In this document: positions 1 through 9,123 of the stretch, one piece after another | Numbering within the stretch: position 1 is the first letter of the stretch | Layout of the letters: each line of letters starts with the position of its first letter | Assembly: GCA_002378565.1 (NCBI GenBank) | Contig: DFSH01000058.1 | Coordinates: 185-14,848 of the forward strand | DNA from: Flavobacteriales bacterium UBA3442 | GTDB taxonomy: Bacteria; Bacteroidota; Bacteroidia; Flavobacteriales; Schleiferiaceae | Direction: 5' to 3' | Length of the DNA: 14,664 nt | Notes under the pieces: model-generated | The model's database searches: none | What the model was told of the DNA's origin: nothing | What the model saw: only the letters and a program-made list of their open reading frames with translations | Position numbers and translations under genes: made by a program

Positions 1-588
1 TTGCAATACATTTTTGAGGTGAGCGCATTTTCAATTTCAGCCATCATCATTGGAACCTATGGCGCCATGCCTTTGGCCGCACATCAAGTGGCCATTTCAT
101 TGGCCTCTATTTCTTACATGGCTGCGACAGGCTTGGGTGCTTCAGCCACGATCCGCGTCGCTCAATTCATCGGTCAGCGCAAGCCTGCAAAGGCCAGAGA
201 AGCGGGCACAAGCCTGTTCCTGTTGACATCGCTCTTCATGGTCTTCACCGGGTTGTTTTTCTTCTTTGGAAGGCATATTATGCCTTATGCCTACACGGAT
301 GTTGTGCTTGTTGCACAGTCTGCTGCTGCACTCTTGGTGGTAGCAACGATATTCCAATTGTCGGATGGCTTACAAGCTGCCGCATTAGGCGCCCTTCGTG
401 GAGCTAAGGATGTTCGTGTGCCTACATTGATATCTTTCCTGTCCTATTACGTGGTTGCCCTTCCTTTGGAATGGTACCTGGGAACCGTCTTAGGGTACGG
501 TGCTGTCGGCGTATGGGCTGCGCTTGCTGTCGGGCTGACGTTGTCTGCCGTGTTGCTGACCCAGCGCTTTTATAAGGTGGTGAGCTAG
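1..588 (+). CDS. MATE family multidrug/Na+ efflux transporter, C-terminal part (5' end outside window)
   Basis: This is the C-terminal half of a multidrug and toxin extrusion (MATE) antiporter, an inner-membrane pump that expels cationic drugs or metabolites in exchange for Na+ or H+. The frame is open from base 1, so the TTG there is most likely an internal Leu codon. About 195 residues remain of the usual 440-460. They carry roughly six hydrophobic segments and the second MatE-repeat signatures: 'PLAAHQVAISLAS' near residues 24-36, 'GASATIRVAQFIGQ' near 46-59, and 'GALRGAKDVRVPTL' near 130-143. It ends at TAG 586-588, 39 bp from the convergent stop of the sigma-54 regulator. Nothing in the visible part is truncated or frameshifted. 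The family call is secure; substrate and coupling ion cannot be read from this piece. Confidence 0.93.
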   Translation: MQYIFEVSAFSISAIIIGTYGAMPLAAHQVAISLASISYMAATGLGASATIRVAQFIGQRKPAKAREAGTSLFLLTSLFMVFTGLFFFFGRHIMPYAYTDVVLVAQSAAALLVVATIFQLSDGLQAAALGALRGAKDVRVPTLISFLSYYVVALPLEWYLGTVLGYGAVGVWAALAVGLTLSAVLLTQRFYKVVS

Positions 589-593
589 AATTA

Positions 594-606
594 GCCGTCC
601 AGCGGC
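594..606. terminator. Weak candidate bidirectional hairpin between convergent genes
   Basis: The 39-bp gap between the MATE stop and the regulator stop holds GCCG-TCCAG-CGGC (594-606), flanked by TTA/AA that could extend the stem around a bulged A. The stem is only 4 bp and there is no run of T on either side, so this is a poor intrinsic terminator. It is listed only because it is the sole inverted repeat in the one place both transcripts must stop. Confidence 0.2.
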
Positions 607-627
607 AATCAATGATAGGTGATAGTG

Positions 628-1782
628 CTAAGCGTACTGTATAGCTTCACCTCCCGTGACGGGATTGCTGCCAAGGATGTAAAGGCGCTCAACCACGTTT
701 CTCAATTGACGAACATTGCCGGTCCAGTCCATGTTGCTTAGATGCTTCATTGCTGCCTTGCTAAAAGTTTTAGGGACCATGCCTTGGTTAACCAATTGCT
801 GAGAGAAATGGTCAATCAATAAGTGGATGTCGTCTCGTCGGTCATTCAGTGACGGAACTTCAACCACAATAACGCTCAATCGGTGGTAAAGATCTTCTCG
901 GAAACGGCCCGCAGCAATGTCATCAATGATGTTTCGGTTCGTGGCAGCAATGACCCTCACGTTGACTGAAATGCGTTTGCCAGAACCCACAGGGGTGATG
1001 ACAGACTCTTGCAATGCCCGCAAAACCTTTGCTTGTGCCGCCAGGCTCATGTCACCAATCTCGTCAAGAAAGAGGGTGCCACCATCAGCCAGCTCAAATT
1101 GGCCCTTTCTGTCTTTGATGGCAGAAGTGAATGCGCCTTTTGCATGGCCAAAAAGCTCTGACTCAATCAGCTCTGAAGGAATGGCAGCACAGTTCACCTC
1201 AATGAAAGGCTGTTTGCTTCGTGCACTCAATTGATGCAATTGGTTGGCAACAATCTCCTTGCCACTGCCATTGGGTCCTGTAATCAACACCCGGGCATCA
1301 GTTGACGCAACCTTTTCAATCACCTTTCGAACATGTTCAAGCGCTTTGGACTCACCAACCATGGCAAACCGCTTGTCTACCTTTTTTCGGAGGCGTTGAT
1401 TCTCTTGAATCAATAGCTTGCGATCCAAAGCCTGTCGGATGGTCATCAAAAGACGATTCAAATCGGGTGGCTTAGAGATGTAGTCAAAAGCACCCATTTT
1501 GATGCAGCTAACAGCCGCATCCAGATCCGCATGACCTGAAATCATGATGAATGGGGTGTCACCATAGTTGGACATGGCATATTTCAGGACCTCAATGCCA
1601 TCCTTTTTAGGCATCTTGATGTCACAAAGCACCAAGTCATAAGTGTGTTCCTGGAGTATTTGCTCAGCCACGTCTCCATCTTCAGCCATGTCAATGGTGA
1701 AGGACTTGTCCTCGTTGATGAGGATGTTTTTCAACACATTGCGGATGGCTTTTTCGTCTTCTACAATAAGGATGCGTGCCAT
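628..1782 (-). CDS. Sigma-54-dependent response regulator (receiver + AAA+), no DNA-binding domain
   Basis: This 384-aa two-component regulator should, when phosphorylated, remodel sigma-54 RNA polymerase using ATP. Residues 1-120 form a receiver: acidic pocket VEDE 7-10, phospho-acceptor Asp54 in VLCD, and conserved Lys104 in SKPP. Residues about 140-370 form the sigma-54 AAA+ domain: Walker A GPNGSGKE 169-176, sigma-contact loop GAFTSA 216-221 (Ser220 replaces the usual Gly), Walker B GGTLFLDEIGD 234-244, and GNVRQLRNVVERL 355-367. The protein stops about 17 residues later, so the Fis-type helix-turn-helix of NtrC-like activators is absent. I recall related Bacteroidota proteins of similar length. 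Its ATG (1780-1782) lies inside the ppx gene (22-nt overlap), and it is last in the long operon. No histidine kinase is nearby, so its partner and targets are unknown. Confidence 0.95.
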   Translation of the reverse strand: MARILIVEDEKAIRNVLKNILINEDKSFTIDMAEDGDVAEQILQEHTYDLVLCDIKMPKKDGIEVLKYAMSNYGDTPFIMISGHADLDAAVSCIKMGAFDYISKPPDLNRLLMTIRQALDRKLLIQENQRLRKKVDKRFAMVGESKALEHVRKVIEKVASTDARVLITGPNGSGKEIVANQLHQLSARSKQPFIEVNCAAIPSELIESELFGHAKGAFTSAIKDRKGQFELADGGTLFLDEIGDMSLAAQAKVLRALQESVITPVGSGKRISVNVRVIAATNRNIIDDIAAGRFREDLYHRLSVIVVEVPSLNDRRDDIHLLIDHFSQQLVNQGMVPKTFSKAAMKHLSNMDWTGNVRQLRNVVERLYILGSNPVTGGEAIQYA

Positions 1783-2720
1783 GGGCTGTCGGGTGTTGTT
1801 AAGTCAGACCAAACACCTTCCTTCAATGCGTAGGCACTGAGATGGATGTCCTTGACTTGGAGTTCGTTGATCAAGGTAAGGATTTGCAAGGCTGCAACCT
1901 GTAAGGTGTCCACCCGGGATCGATCCATCCCAGGCATCAAAAGTCGTTCCACTCGGCTGCTTGCGATCAAGTCCTTAAGCAGATTGATGAATGCCTGCCG
2001 ATTCATTGCAGCATGCTTGTCTTTGGATTTGAATTTTTTCAAGCCTAATCGCTTGGCCAATACCTGGTACATGGCGTCAAATGAACCCGAAGAGCCAATC
2101 ATGACTGTGGGGTTCCAGCGTTTGCAGTTATCCAACAAGCCCGATAGGGTCAAAGTGACATCCTGGGTCATGGCCTGAATATCTTTAGAAGTCATCGGGT
2201 CAGCTGGCTGATGGGACTCAAGCAATCGAATGACCCCCAATGGGTAGGAGTTGGCAAACACCACATCCGTTTGATCCATGACAATGCATTCGGTACTGCC
2301 GCCACCAATGTCAACGATCAGCCGGGGTTCAGACAAGTGAGGTAGGGCCTGAGCCACACCTCTGGCAATGAAATCTGCTTCCTTTTCACCGGAGATGACA
2401 TGGACATCAATGCCCGTGGCTTGCTTGATGGCCTGTGCGACAGATTGCCCATTGGCAGCACTGCGAAAAGCAGATGTGGCAAAGGCATAAGCCTTGCTCG
2501 CCTTGTGTGATTTTGCGGTAAGCATGTGAGTCTTGATCGCATCAATGCCTCTGGCAATGGCATCGTCAGTGATGTGCCCAGTTTGCATACTACCCTTGCC
2601 TAGTTTCACAGATATTTTCCCCCGATGAATGATGGCTCCATCCACCGAACGAACCATGAGGTTGAAGGTGTTAGTGCCTAGGTCAAAGATGGCTATTGCT
2701 CCCCCGTCTGCTTGATCCAT
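1761..2720 (-). CDS. Short Ppx/GppA family exopolyphosphatase / pppGpp phosphohydrolase
   Basis: This 319-aa cytoplasmic phosphatase of the actin-like (ASKHA) fold should hydrolyse the terminal phosphate of inorganic polyphosphate, pppGpp or both. Visible motifs are phosphate loop 1 DLGTNTFNLMV 13-23, ATSAFRSAAN 81-90, GEKEA 111-115 and phosphate loop 2 VDIGGGSTE 136-144, followed by IGSSGSFD 208-215. Glu114 aligns with the catalytic Glu121 of E. coli Ppx; the Glu before it is Lys113 here, which I remember as normal in Bacteroidota. The protein has the two catalytic domains only and lacks the C-terminal HD-like half of E. coli Ppx/GppA (about 500 aa). The start overlaps mscS by 28 nt; no later Met precedes the phosphate loop, so the overlap is real. 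The sigma-54 regulator overlaps its end by 22 nt. Polyphosphate versus (p)ppGpp preference cannot be decided from sequence. Confidence 0.92.
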   Translation of the reverse strand: MDQADGGAIAIFDLGTNTFNLMVRSVDGAIIHRGKISVKLGKGSMQTGHITDDAIARGIDAIKTHMLTAKSHKASKAYAFATSAFRSAANGQSVAQAIKQATGIDVHVISGEKEADFIARGVAQALPHLSEPRLIVDIGGGSTECIVMDQTDVVFANSYPLGVIRLLESHQPADPMTSKDIQAMTQDVTLTLSGLLDNCKRWNPTVMIGSSGSFDAMYQVLAKRLGLKKFKSKDKHAAMNRQAFINLLKDLIASSRVERLLMPGMDRSRVDTLQVAALQILTLINELQVKDIHLSAYALKEGVWSDLTTPDSPWHASLL

Positions 2721-3529
2721 ACATCGAGTTGTGGGAAGGCGATGGTGATGTCAGCCTTGTTGAATGCCTCATTGATGGCGTGACGCAGGTCAGATTTGAT
2801 GAACTCAATTTTAAAAAGCTCCGTGCTGTAAAAATGGCACCGAAACACAAGCGAAGAATCACCAAAATCTCTGAATTGCACACTAGGCTTAGGGTTTTTT
2901 GACACCAATTTGTGCTGGTTCATGCAATCGGAAAGCAGGCGTTCAACTTCTCTGGTGTCGCTGCCGTATTTCACCCCCACATCGACGTTGAACCGTGTGC
3001 TGGTTTTTTGGTGGGTCCAGTTAATGAAGCCCTGGTTGGTGAGCTTAGAGTTGGGGATAATAACAGAAATCTGATCCCTGGTCCACACCTTGGTTGTCCG
3101 AAGAGAAATCTCAGACACTTTGCCTACCAGACCGTCAGATTCAATGATGTCACCAACGGTGACAGTGCGTTCAGTCAACAAAATGATACCGGATACAAAA
3201 TCCTTGAATGTTTCTTGCATACCAAGGCCAAGGCCAACAAACAAGGCCGTAGATGACGCAAGCAGCACGGTGATAGGGGCACCGATGACATCCATGATGT
3301 AAAGGAGGGCAATGACCCATACAAAGTATTGAGCGATCTTCTTCAAAGCAAAAGCTGAGGATCGATTAATGCGGTTACTTTTGATTGCCTTGTTGAAAAT
3401 TCGCGTGAAGGTCCGATTGAGTATTCGGGCAATCAAAAGCACCACAATGACTTTGATCATAGTGAACATTGTTAAGCGAACAATGCCGCTTTCAAAAAGG
3501 ACGAGGTTTTGTAAATCGTTGAGTGTCAT
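2693..3529 (-). CDS. Small MscS-type mechanosensitive ion channel
   Basis: This 278-aa inner-membrane protein of the MscS family forms a heptameric channel that opens on membrane tension and releases solutes during hypo-osmotic shock. It is the minimal architecture: TM1 about 18-38, TM2 about 65-83, then the pore helix TM3 about 85-119 with the small-residue/Leu pattern 'LLASSTALFVGLGLGMQ' and 'FVSGIILLTER'. The beta domain runs about 120-172 (VGDIIE, then PNSKLTNQGFINW), followed by the alpha/beta C-terminal domain. The size is close to E. coli MscS (286 aa), without the large N-terminal extensions of MscK or MscM types. It starts 4 nt after the ABC permease stop and its end overlaps ppx by 28 nt, so it is translated as part of the same operon. 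Whether it gates on tension alone or also conducts a specific ion is not visible. Confidence 0.95.
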   Translation of the reverse strand: MTLNDLQNLVLFESGIVRLTMFTMIKVIVVLLIARILNRTFTRIFNKAIKSNRINRSSAFALKKIAQYFVWVIALLYIMDVIGAPITVLLASSTALFVGLGLGMQETFKDFVSGIILLTERTVTVGDIIESDGLVGKVSEISLRTTKVWTRDQISVIIPNSKLTNQGFINWTHQKTSTRFNVDVGVKYGSDTREVERLLSDCMNQHKLVSKNPKPSVQFRDFGDSSLVFRCHFYSTELFKIEFIKSDLRHAINEAFNKADITIAFPQLDVWIKQTGEQ

Positions 3530-3533
3530 TGCA

Positions 3534-4880
3534 TCAAGGTTTCATTCGAATCCAACGCCAAAGGTCGCGGTAAGTGACCTTTTTGCCAAATGTTAAAATA
3601 CCAATGCGGTAAATACGTCCAGCCAACCAAGTGGTGAACAGGAAGCCTAGGACCAACAAGGTCATGCTCAAGGCCATTTCCCACATGGGCACACCAAAGG
3701 GCAGTCGCATCATCATTGAGACCGGTGATGTGAAGGGGATTATGGATAGCCAAAAACTCAAATCGCTGCCGGGTTCTTGCATGATTCGGGTAGCCAGGAT
3801 AAAGCTCAAAATCATTGGCATGGTTAGGGGTAACATGAATTGCTGGGTGTCAGTTTCAGAATCCACGGCAGCACCCACGGCGGCAAACAACGCACCATAC
3901 ATCAAGTAGCCGCCAATGAAATAAAACACAAAGCATGCAAGAATCAAGGGCAGGTTCAAGGCTTGAATGGTTCCAAAAGCCAGTGACATGGTGCTAGGGT
4001 CTATGGCCTCTGCTCCCATCATTTCTGGATCAACCCCAGCTAGGTCAGGGCTGAGAATGCCTGAAGCTGCGGCGGCAATCATGAATATGGAGGTCAGTAG
4101 GATCCAAATAAAGAACTGCAGCATGCCAACCGATGCAATACCAATGATCTTACCCATCATCAATTGCATAGGCTTGATGGAAGAAATGATCACTTCTACG
4201 ATGCGACTGGTTTTCTCTTCAATCACCCCGCGCATGATTTGGGTGGCATACAAGAAAATGAACATGTAAATCATGAAGGTGGAGGCAAAGCCAATCACCA
4301 TTTTTATTTCCAAATCGCTGGACTCCGTAGCAAACCCTTGCTGACCTTCCTCACCCAAGCCATCTGTCTGGCTGATTTCCAACATGTCGATGTTTACCTC
4401 TGTCTGTGCGCTAGCAACCACAGAAGGGTCAACGCCCAGCAAGGTCAGTTTCTCACTTGTGGCCGCTTTTTGTAAAAACCGCTCAATGCTTCGCCGGGCT
4501 GACATATTCAGGTCTCCCTTGTTGTAGAGCACGGCGTTGTTGAGAATGAACTGCGGGTTGCCAGTTTCTGACGGTGGCAAATAAAGCAAGCCGTCATGTG
4601 CGTCGGATTCCATGGAAAGGTTCAAAGCCGCCTCCAAATTGTGCTTTTCGGGATCCAATTGGTCCATGGTGACATCGCCAATTTGGCCTTCATTGGCTAG
4701 GAGGTAACTGTTGTCTAGAACCAAGATGTGCCATGTGCGCTCTGCGCTTTCTTCCAGCAAAACGGGGACAACCATCAATGCAGCAAAGAAGATGGGCCCC
4801 AAAATGGTCATCACCAAAAAGGACTTTTTTCTAACCCTCGTGAGGAATTCACGTCGGGCTACGAGGAGGAATGCATTCAT
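3534..4880 (-). CDS. ABC-2 type exporter permease (NatB-like)
   Basis: This 448-aa membrane subunit of an ABC exporter is of the NatB/ABC2_membrane_3 type and should pair with the ATPase encoded just upstream. TM1 is about 21-42, preceded by the typical 'ARREFLTRVRKKSF' amphipathic start. An extracytoplasmic domain spans about 43-192, and a cluster of TMs lies about 195-215, 248-272, 310-337, 349-365 and 400-422. The coupling segment 'MRGVIEEKTSRIVEVIISS' (216-234) is the family signature, and the tail FGKKVTYRDLWRW (431-443) is also typical. The start ATG overlaps the ATPase stop in an ATGA (4877-4880). Family members include the B. subtilis Na+ exporter NatAB and bacteriocin/antibiotic exporters. 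The substrate cannot be inferred; sodium or lipid/peptide export are both possible. Confidence 0.9.
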   Translation of the reverse strand: MNAFLLVARREFLTRVRKKSFLVMTILGPIFFAALMVVPVLLEESAERTWHILVLDNSYLLANEGQIGDVTMDQLDPEKHNLEAALNLSMESDAHDGLLYLPPSETGNPQFILNNAVLYNKGDLNMSARRSIERFLQKAATSEKLTLLGVDPSVVASAQTEVNIDMLEISQTDGLGEEGQQGFATESSDLEIKMVIGFASTFMIYMFIFLYATQIMRGVIEEKTSRIVEVIISSIKPMQLMMGKIIGIASVGMLQFFIWILLTSIFMIAAAASGILSPDLAGVDPEMMGAEAIDPSTMSLAFGTIQALNLPLILACFVFYFIGGYLMYGALFAAVGAAVDSETDTQQFMLPLTMPMILSFILATRIMQEPGSDLSFWLSIIPFTSPVSMMMRLPFGVPMWEMALSMTLLVLGFLFTTWLAGRIYRIGILTFGKKVTYRDLWRWIRMKP

Positions 4881-5797
4881 GATTGGCTGGGGCTTACGGC
4901 TTGAACAAAGATGTCATGGATGGATGGAATGACTTCCTCGATGGACATGATTTTGCATTGTTGATTGAGGGACTCAATCAAGGCATTGGCATGGCTGTCA
5001 TTGATCTTGAACATTTGGCGGTACAGGCCAGAACGCAGCATGTCGGAATTGGTTGCAGTCACGCCTTCAATGGCTTGAAAAGCGATGGGTTTATCTGCGC
5101 GATAGGTTAATCGGTAGCTGCCATTGCGATGGCGGTCCTTCACCTCATGGATGTTGCCTTCCAAGACCTTTTTCCCTTGGTCAATCAACACGATGTCGGT
5201 GCAAAGTTCCTCAACAGATTCCATGCGATGCGTAGAAAAAATGATGGTTGCACCTTCGCGATTCAAGCGAAGCATTTCCTCTTGAATGAGTTGCGCATTC
5301 ACGGGGTCAAACCCGCTGAAGGGCTCGTCAAAAATGAGCAATTTAGGCTCATGAAGGACGGTGGTGATGAACTGGATTTTTTGTGCCATGCCCTTGGACA
5401 GCTCCTCGATTTTCTTATCCCACCAAGAGGTCATATCCCAGCGGACGAACCAATCTTTCAATCGGGATTTTGCCAGGTCATGCGGCATGCCTTTGAGTTG
5501 AGCCAGGTAGAGCGCTTGCTCACCCACTTTCATTGTCTTGTAAAGTCCGCGCTCTTCAGGCAGGTAGCCTACTTGGCGGATGTCATCAGGCTTGAGATCC
5601 TTGCCAAATAGCTTCACCTGGCCGTGATCTTGTTCAATAATCTGGTTGATGATGCGGATCAAGGTTGTTTTGCCTGCTCCGTTAGGCCCTAGAAGGCCAA
5701 ACATTGAACCTTCAGGGATGGTGAGGTTGAGATTGTCCAAGGCTTTGTGATCACCGTATTGCTTGCTGAGGTTGACGATGTCAAGGGCTGGTTTCAT
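4877..5797 (-). CDS. ABC exporter ATP-binding subunit (NatA-like)
   Basis: This 306-aa cytoplasmic ATPase should drive the adjacent ABC-2 permease. All nucleotide-binding motifs are in place: Walker A GPNGAGKT 37-44, Q-loop region around GYLPEERGLY 77-86, signature LSKGMAQK 133-140, Walker B LLIFDEP 153-159, D-loop SGFD 161-164 and switch His190 in STHR. 'LSKGM' in place of 'LSGGQ', together with 'LPEERGLY', is typical of the NatA/YhaQ branch, and the roughly 90 residues after the H-loop form its C-terminal DUF4162-like extension. It is flanked by 4-nt ATGA overlaps with mfd before and the permease after, which fixes both ends and implies translational coupling. The family is certain and the exported substrate unknown. 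Confidence 0.95.
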   Translation of the reverse strand: MKPALDIVNLSKQYGDHKALDNLNLTIPEGSMFGLLGPNGAGKTTLIRIINQIIEQDHGQVKLFGKDLKPDDIRQVGYLPEERGLYKTMKVGEQALYLAQLKGMPHDLAKSRLKDWFVRWDMTSWWDKKIEELSKGMAQKIQFITTVLHEPKLLIFDEPFSGFDPVNAQLIQEEMLRLNREGATIIFSTHRMESVEELCTDIVLIDQGKKVLEGNIHEVKDRHRNGSYRLTYRADKPIAFQAIEGVTATNSDMLRSGLYRQMFKINDSHANALIESLNQQCKIMSIEEVIPSIHDIFVQAVSPSQS

Positions 5798-8700
5798 GAC
5801 GGCAAAGGTAGGTTGCTAGGGCTTAATTGTTTGAGAAGATCCATGGCTTCAGTCATGGTGTCAACGGCTTCAACCACCAAAGTGATGCGGCCATTTTTCT
5901 GCTTCATCCTGAATCTGCTAGGGTTGCGTTGCAGAGCGTCCAAGAAGGGCATGAGTACCTTTTGAGGGGGGGCTTTATCTGGATCTGCTGGGAAGTAGGC
6001 CAGCATTTTCTTGCCCTTCAACACCAATTTCTCTAAGCCCATTGCTTCGCCCATCCACCGGAGCTTCATGGAGTCTATCAAGTCAACGGCTTCGGTCGGC
6101 AATTGCCCAAACCGATCAACCAAACCATCAGAAAATGCCCGAAGGTCATCCTCAAGGGTCACTTGATTCAGTGCCTTGTATATGCTGAGTCGTTCCTCTA
6201 CATCATTGATGTAATCGCTGGGTAACCGCAAGGCCATATCGGTGTCCAGCTGGCAATCTCTGCTTTGGCTTTCCCATCCCCCTTTGACATTGGCATACAA
6301 GGATTTGAATTCCTTGGTTTTGAGATCTTCCACGGCTTCAGCTAGCAATTTCTGGTAGGTGGCAAAGCCTAGGTCGTTGATGAAGCCACTTTGTTCAGCA
6401 CCCAGCAAATCCCCTGCACCGCGTATCTCCAAATCCTGCATGGCAATCTTGAACCCTGACCCTAAGTCAGAAAACTGCTCAAGGGCTTGCAATCGTTTGC
6501 GGGATTCATCAGGGAGTCCACTCATAGGCGGGGCCATGAGGTAGCAAAAAGCTTTTTTGTTGGACCGGCCAACCCGTCCCCGAATCTGATGCAAGTCACT
6601 CAGGCCAAACATGTGTGCGTTGTTGATGAATATCGTGTTGGCATTAGGTACATCCAGGCCACTTTCTATAATGGTTGTGCTGACTAGGATGTCGTAGGTG
6701 CCCGCCATGAAATCCAAGAGGATGGTCTCTAGTTCAGTGCCCTTCATTTGTCCATGGCCAATGGCAATGTTTGCATCGGGGAGCAATCGCTGAAGCATGC
6801 CCGCAACTTCTTGGATATTCTGTATTCGGTTGTTGATGAAGAAGACTTGCCCACCACGTGACAGCTCGTATTGGATGCCATCCCTGATCAACGATTCTTG
6901 GAAGCCAACGACTTGCGTATCGATGGGTTGCCGATTGGCTGGAGGGGTTTTCATGACCGACAAATCTCTGGCTGCCATCAAGGAAAATTGCATGGTTCTT
7001 GGAATGGGGGTCGCAGTCAGGGTTAGTGTGTCCACGTTGACTTTGAGGGTCTTGAGCTTGTCCTTGATGTTGACACCAAATTTCTGCTCTTCATCCACAA
7101 TCAAAAGCCCTAAGTCCTTGAAATGGACATCCTTGCTAACCAATTTATGGGTGCCAATTAAAATATCCACCTTGCCCATTGTCAGGTCAGCGAGAATGCG
7201 CTTGACGTCTTTGCTGCTTCGTGTCCGATTGAGGTATTCCACACGGACAGGGAACTGAGCCAAGCGTTTGGTGAAGGTGTTGTAGTGCTGGAAAGCCAGC
7301 AAGGTGGTTGGCACCAAGATGGCCACCTGCTTGCCATCAGTCACTGCTTTGAATGCTGCCCTGACGGCTAATTCAGTTTTGCCAAACCCCACATCGCCGC
7401 AAATCAATCGATCCATTGGGATGGGGTTCTCCATGTCAGATTTGATGTCAGCCGTTGCTTTTTCTTGATCAGGGGTGTCTTCAAACATGAAGGATGCCTC
7501 CAGTTCATGTTGCAGGTAGCTGTCTGGGGAGAAACTGAACCCCTTCGCTTCCTTTCGCTTGGCATAGAGAACAATCAGGTCATAGGCCATTTGCTTGACC
7601 CGGGTTTTGGTTTTTTTCTTGAGCTTCTGCCAGGCCGGTGACCCTAGCTTATGAAGCTTGGGCTCAAGGCCTTCTTTGGTTCTGAATTTTGAAATTTTAT
7701 GCAAGCTGTGAATGCTCACATAAAGCAAGTCCCGGTCCTGGTACACCAGCTTGATGGCTTCTTGCATGTGACCGCCCACTTCGATGGTCTGTAAACCGCC
7801 AAATTTGCCGACACCGTGGTCAACATGAGCTACGAAATCCCCCACTTTCAAGGCATTGAGATCCTTCAATGTGATGGCTTCATCCTGATTTTTTCGCTTG
7901 TTCAGGATGAATCGCTGATGGCGTTCAAAGATTTGGTGGTCGCTGTACACCACCAAGTCATGGTCTTCCCACCCGCGATGCAAAGAGCCCTCCAGCCATT
8001 CAATCTCAAGGTCTTTCTCGCAGATGTCCTGAAAAATGGCCTCCAGTCGCTTGCGTTGACTGCCTTTGTCATGCATCATGATGGCATGTGATCCGGCCTG
8101 TCGATGCCCCTCCAAGGTGCTGGCCAATAAATTGAAATTTTTATTGAATGCCGGCTGCATTTGCAAGCCTAAGGCACCATCACCCTGAGCCTTTGATACA
8201 GCCAGTCCCTTGGTAGTAAGGCTGCCAGCAAAGCTATCAGCATTGAGGTACAGTTCATGGGGTTCAGCATGTTGCACCAGGGAATCCAGACCGAGGTAAG
8301 CCTCTTCTGCCATCTGGTACACCTTGTCAATCACTGTTGAGGTCATCGAAATGTCACCTACCCAAAGCAAGCAGTTGCTTCCGGCGTGATCCCACAGGCT
8401 TTCTCTTTGGGTGATTTGCTTGTCCTCTACATTGGCCACCAATTGCATGCTTTTCACGGCTTGGATGCTCAGCTGGCTGTCTACCGCAAAGGTTCGCAGG
8501 GAATCGACCTCATCGTCAAAGAATTCAATGCGATGGGGGTCATTTGATGCATAAGAAAAGACATCAACAATGCCTCCGCGAACAGCAAATTGCCCCGGTT
8601 CTGTTACAAAATCTACACGTTGGAAGTTCATGGCAAACAGTGATTCATTGAGCAAGTCTAGCCCAATATTCTCCCCACGAGTGATACGCAAACTCTGCCC

Positions 8701-9123
8701 TTTCAGGGTGGATTTGGTGATGACCTTTTCGCAAATGGCCTCAGGGTAGGTGATGACAATGAAGGGTTTGCTGTGCTGAAATTGTTGCAAAACCGCAGCG
8801 CGGCGTCCAATGTTGGCATTGTCAACCTGGTCAAGTTCTGCATAGGGACGCCGATAAGAGTCAGGAAAGAAGGCTACCTGTCTTGTGCCGAGCAACTTTT
8901 CCAAGTCATTGAAGGCGTAGGCTGCCTCTTCTTTGTTGCGAAGGACATGGATGATTTTTCGTTTGCTGACTTGCAGGGCTACGGCCGCTGCAACGGCATC
9001 AAACGAACCTCTGCTACCAACCAATGGAGCGACATCACCAGGCTTGAGCTTCGTCCAATGATTGACCCAAGAAAGAACCCTTGGATCGTTGATGTAGCGT
9101 TGGAGCAGCTGCGCTGTGGTCAC
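5794..9123 (-). CDS. mfd: Transcription-repair coupling factor Mfd
   Basis: Mfd (1109 aa) is the DNA translocase that pushes stalled RNA polymerase off lesions and recruits UvrA for nucleotide-excision repair. The order matches the family. An UvrB-like N-terminal module covers about 1-350, with [10 protein letters not shown]-like loop near 35-42 and [17 protein letters not shown] 173-189. A polymerase-interacting CarD-like domain follows at about 425-482 ([15 protein letters not shown]). The RecG-like motor has Walker [10 protein letters not shown] 576-584, DEEQ box 677-680, [10 protein letters not shown] 701-710 and motif [11 protein letters not shown] 846-854. The C-terminal TRCF/D7 domain covers about 960-1109. 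Length is near E. coli Mfd (1148). The start is GTG at 9121-9123, overlapping the fbp stop as GTGA; no better start is available before the conserved N-terminus. No motif is damaged. Confidence 0.98.
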   Translation of the reverse strand: MTTAQLLQRYINDPRVLSWVNHWTKLKPGDVAPLVGSRGSFDAVAAAVALQVSKRKIIHVLRNKEEAAYAFNDLEKLLGTRQVAFFPDSYRRPYAELDQVDNANIGRRAAVLQQFQHSKPFIVITYPEAICEKVITKSTLKGQSLRITRGENIGLDLLNESLFAMNFQRVDFVTEPGQFAVRGGIVDVFSYASNDPHRIEFFDDEVDSLRTFAVDSQLSIQAVKSMQLVANVEDKQITQRESLWDHAGSNCLLWVGDISMTSTVIDKVYQMAEEAYLGLDSLVQHAEPHELYLNADSFAGSLTTKGLAVSKAQGDGALGLQMQPAFNKNFNLLASTLEGHRQAGSHAIMMHDKGSQRKRLEAIFQDICEKDLEIEWLEGSLHRGWEDHDLVVYSDHQIFERHQRFILNKRKNQDEAITLKDLNALKVGDFVAHVDHGVGKFGGLQTIEVGGHMQEAIKLVYQDRDLLYVSIHSLHKISKFRTKEGLEPKLHKLGSPAWQKLKKKTKTRVKQMAYDLIVLYAKRKEAKGFSFSPDSYLQHELEASFMFEDTPDQEKATADIKSDMENPIPMDRLICGDVGFGKTELAVRAAFKAVTDGKQVAILVPTTLLAFQHYNTFTKRLAQFPVRVEYLNRTRSSKDVKRILADLTMGKVDILIGTHKLVSKDVHFKDLGLLIVDEEQKFGVNIKDKLKTLKVNVDTLTLTATPIPRTMQFSLMAARDLSVMKTPPANRQPIDTQVVGFQESLIRDGIQYELSRGGQVFFINNRIQNIQEVAGMLQRLLPDANIAIGHGQMKGTELETILLDFMAGTYDILVSTTIIESGLDVPNANTIFINNAHMFGLSDLHQIRGRVGRSNKKAFCYLMAPPMSGLPDESRKRLQALEQFSDLGSGFKIAMQDLEIRGAGDLLGAEQSGFINDLGFATYQKLLAEAVEDLKTKEFKSLYANVKGGWESQSRDCQLDTDMALRLPSDYINDVEERLSIYKALNQVTLEDDLRAFSDGLVDRFGQLPTEAVDLIDSMKLRWMGEAMGLEKLVLKGKKMLAYFPADPDKAPPQKVLMPFLDALQRNPSRFRMKQKNGRITLVVEAVDTMTEAMDLLKQLSPSNLPLPS

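Noticed and set aside
5129..5611. 160-codon open frame antisense to the ABC ATPase
   Set aside because: It mirrors the conserved Walker and signature regions of a certain gene and has no recognisable features of its own.
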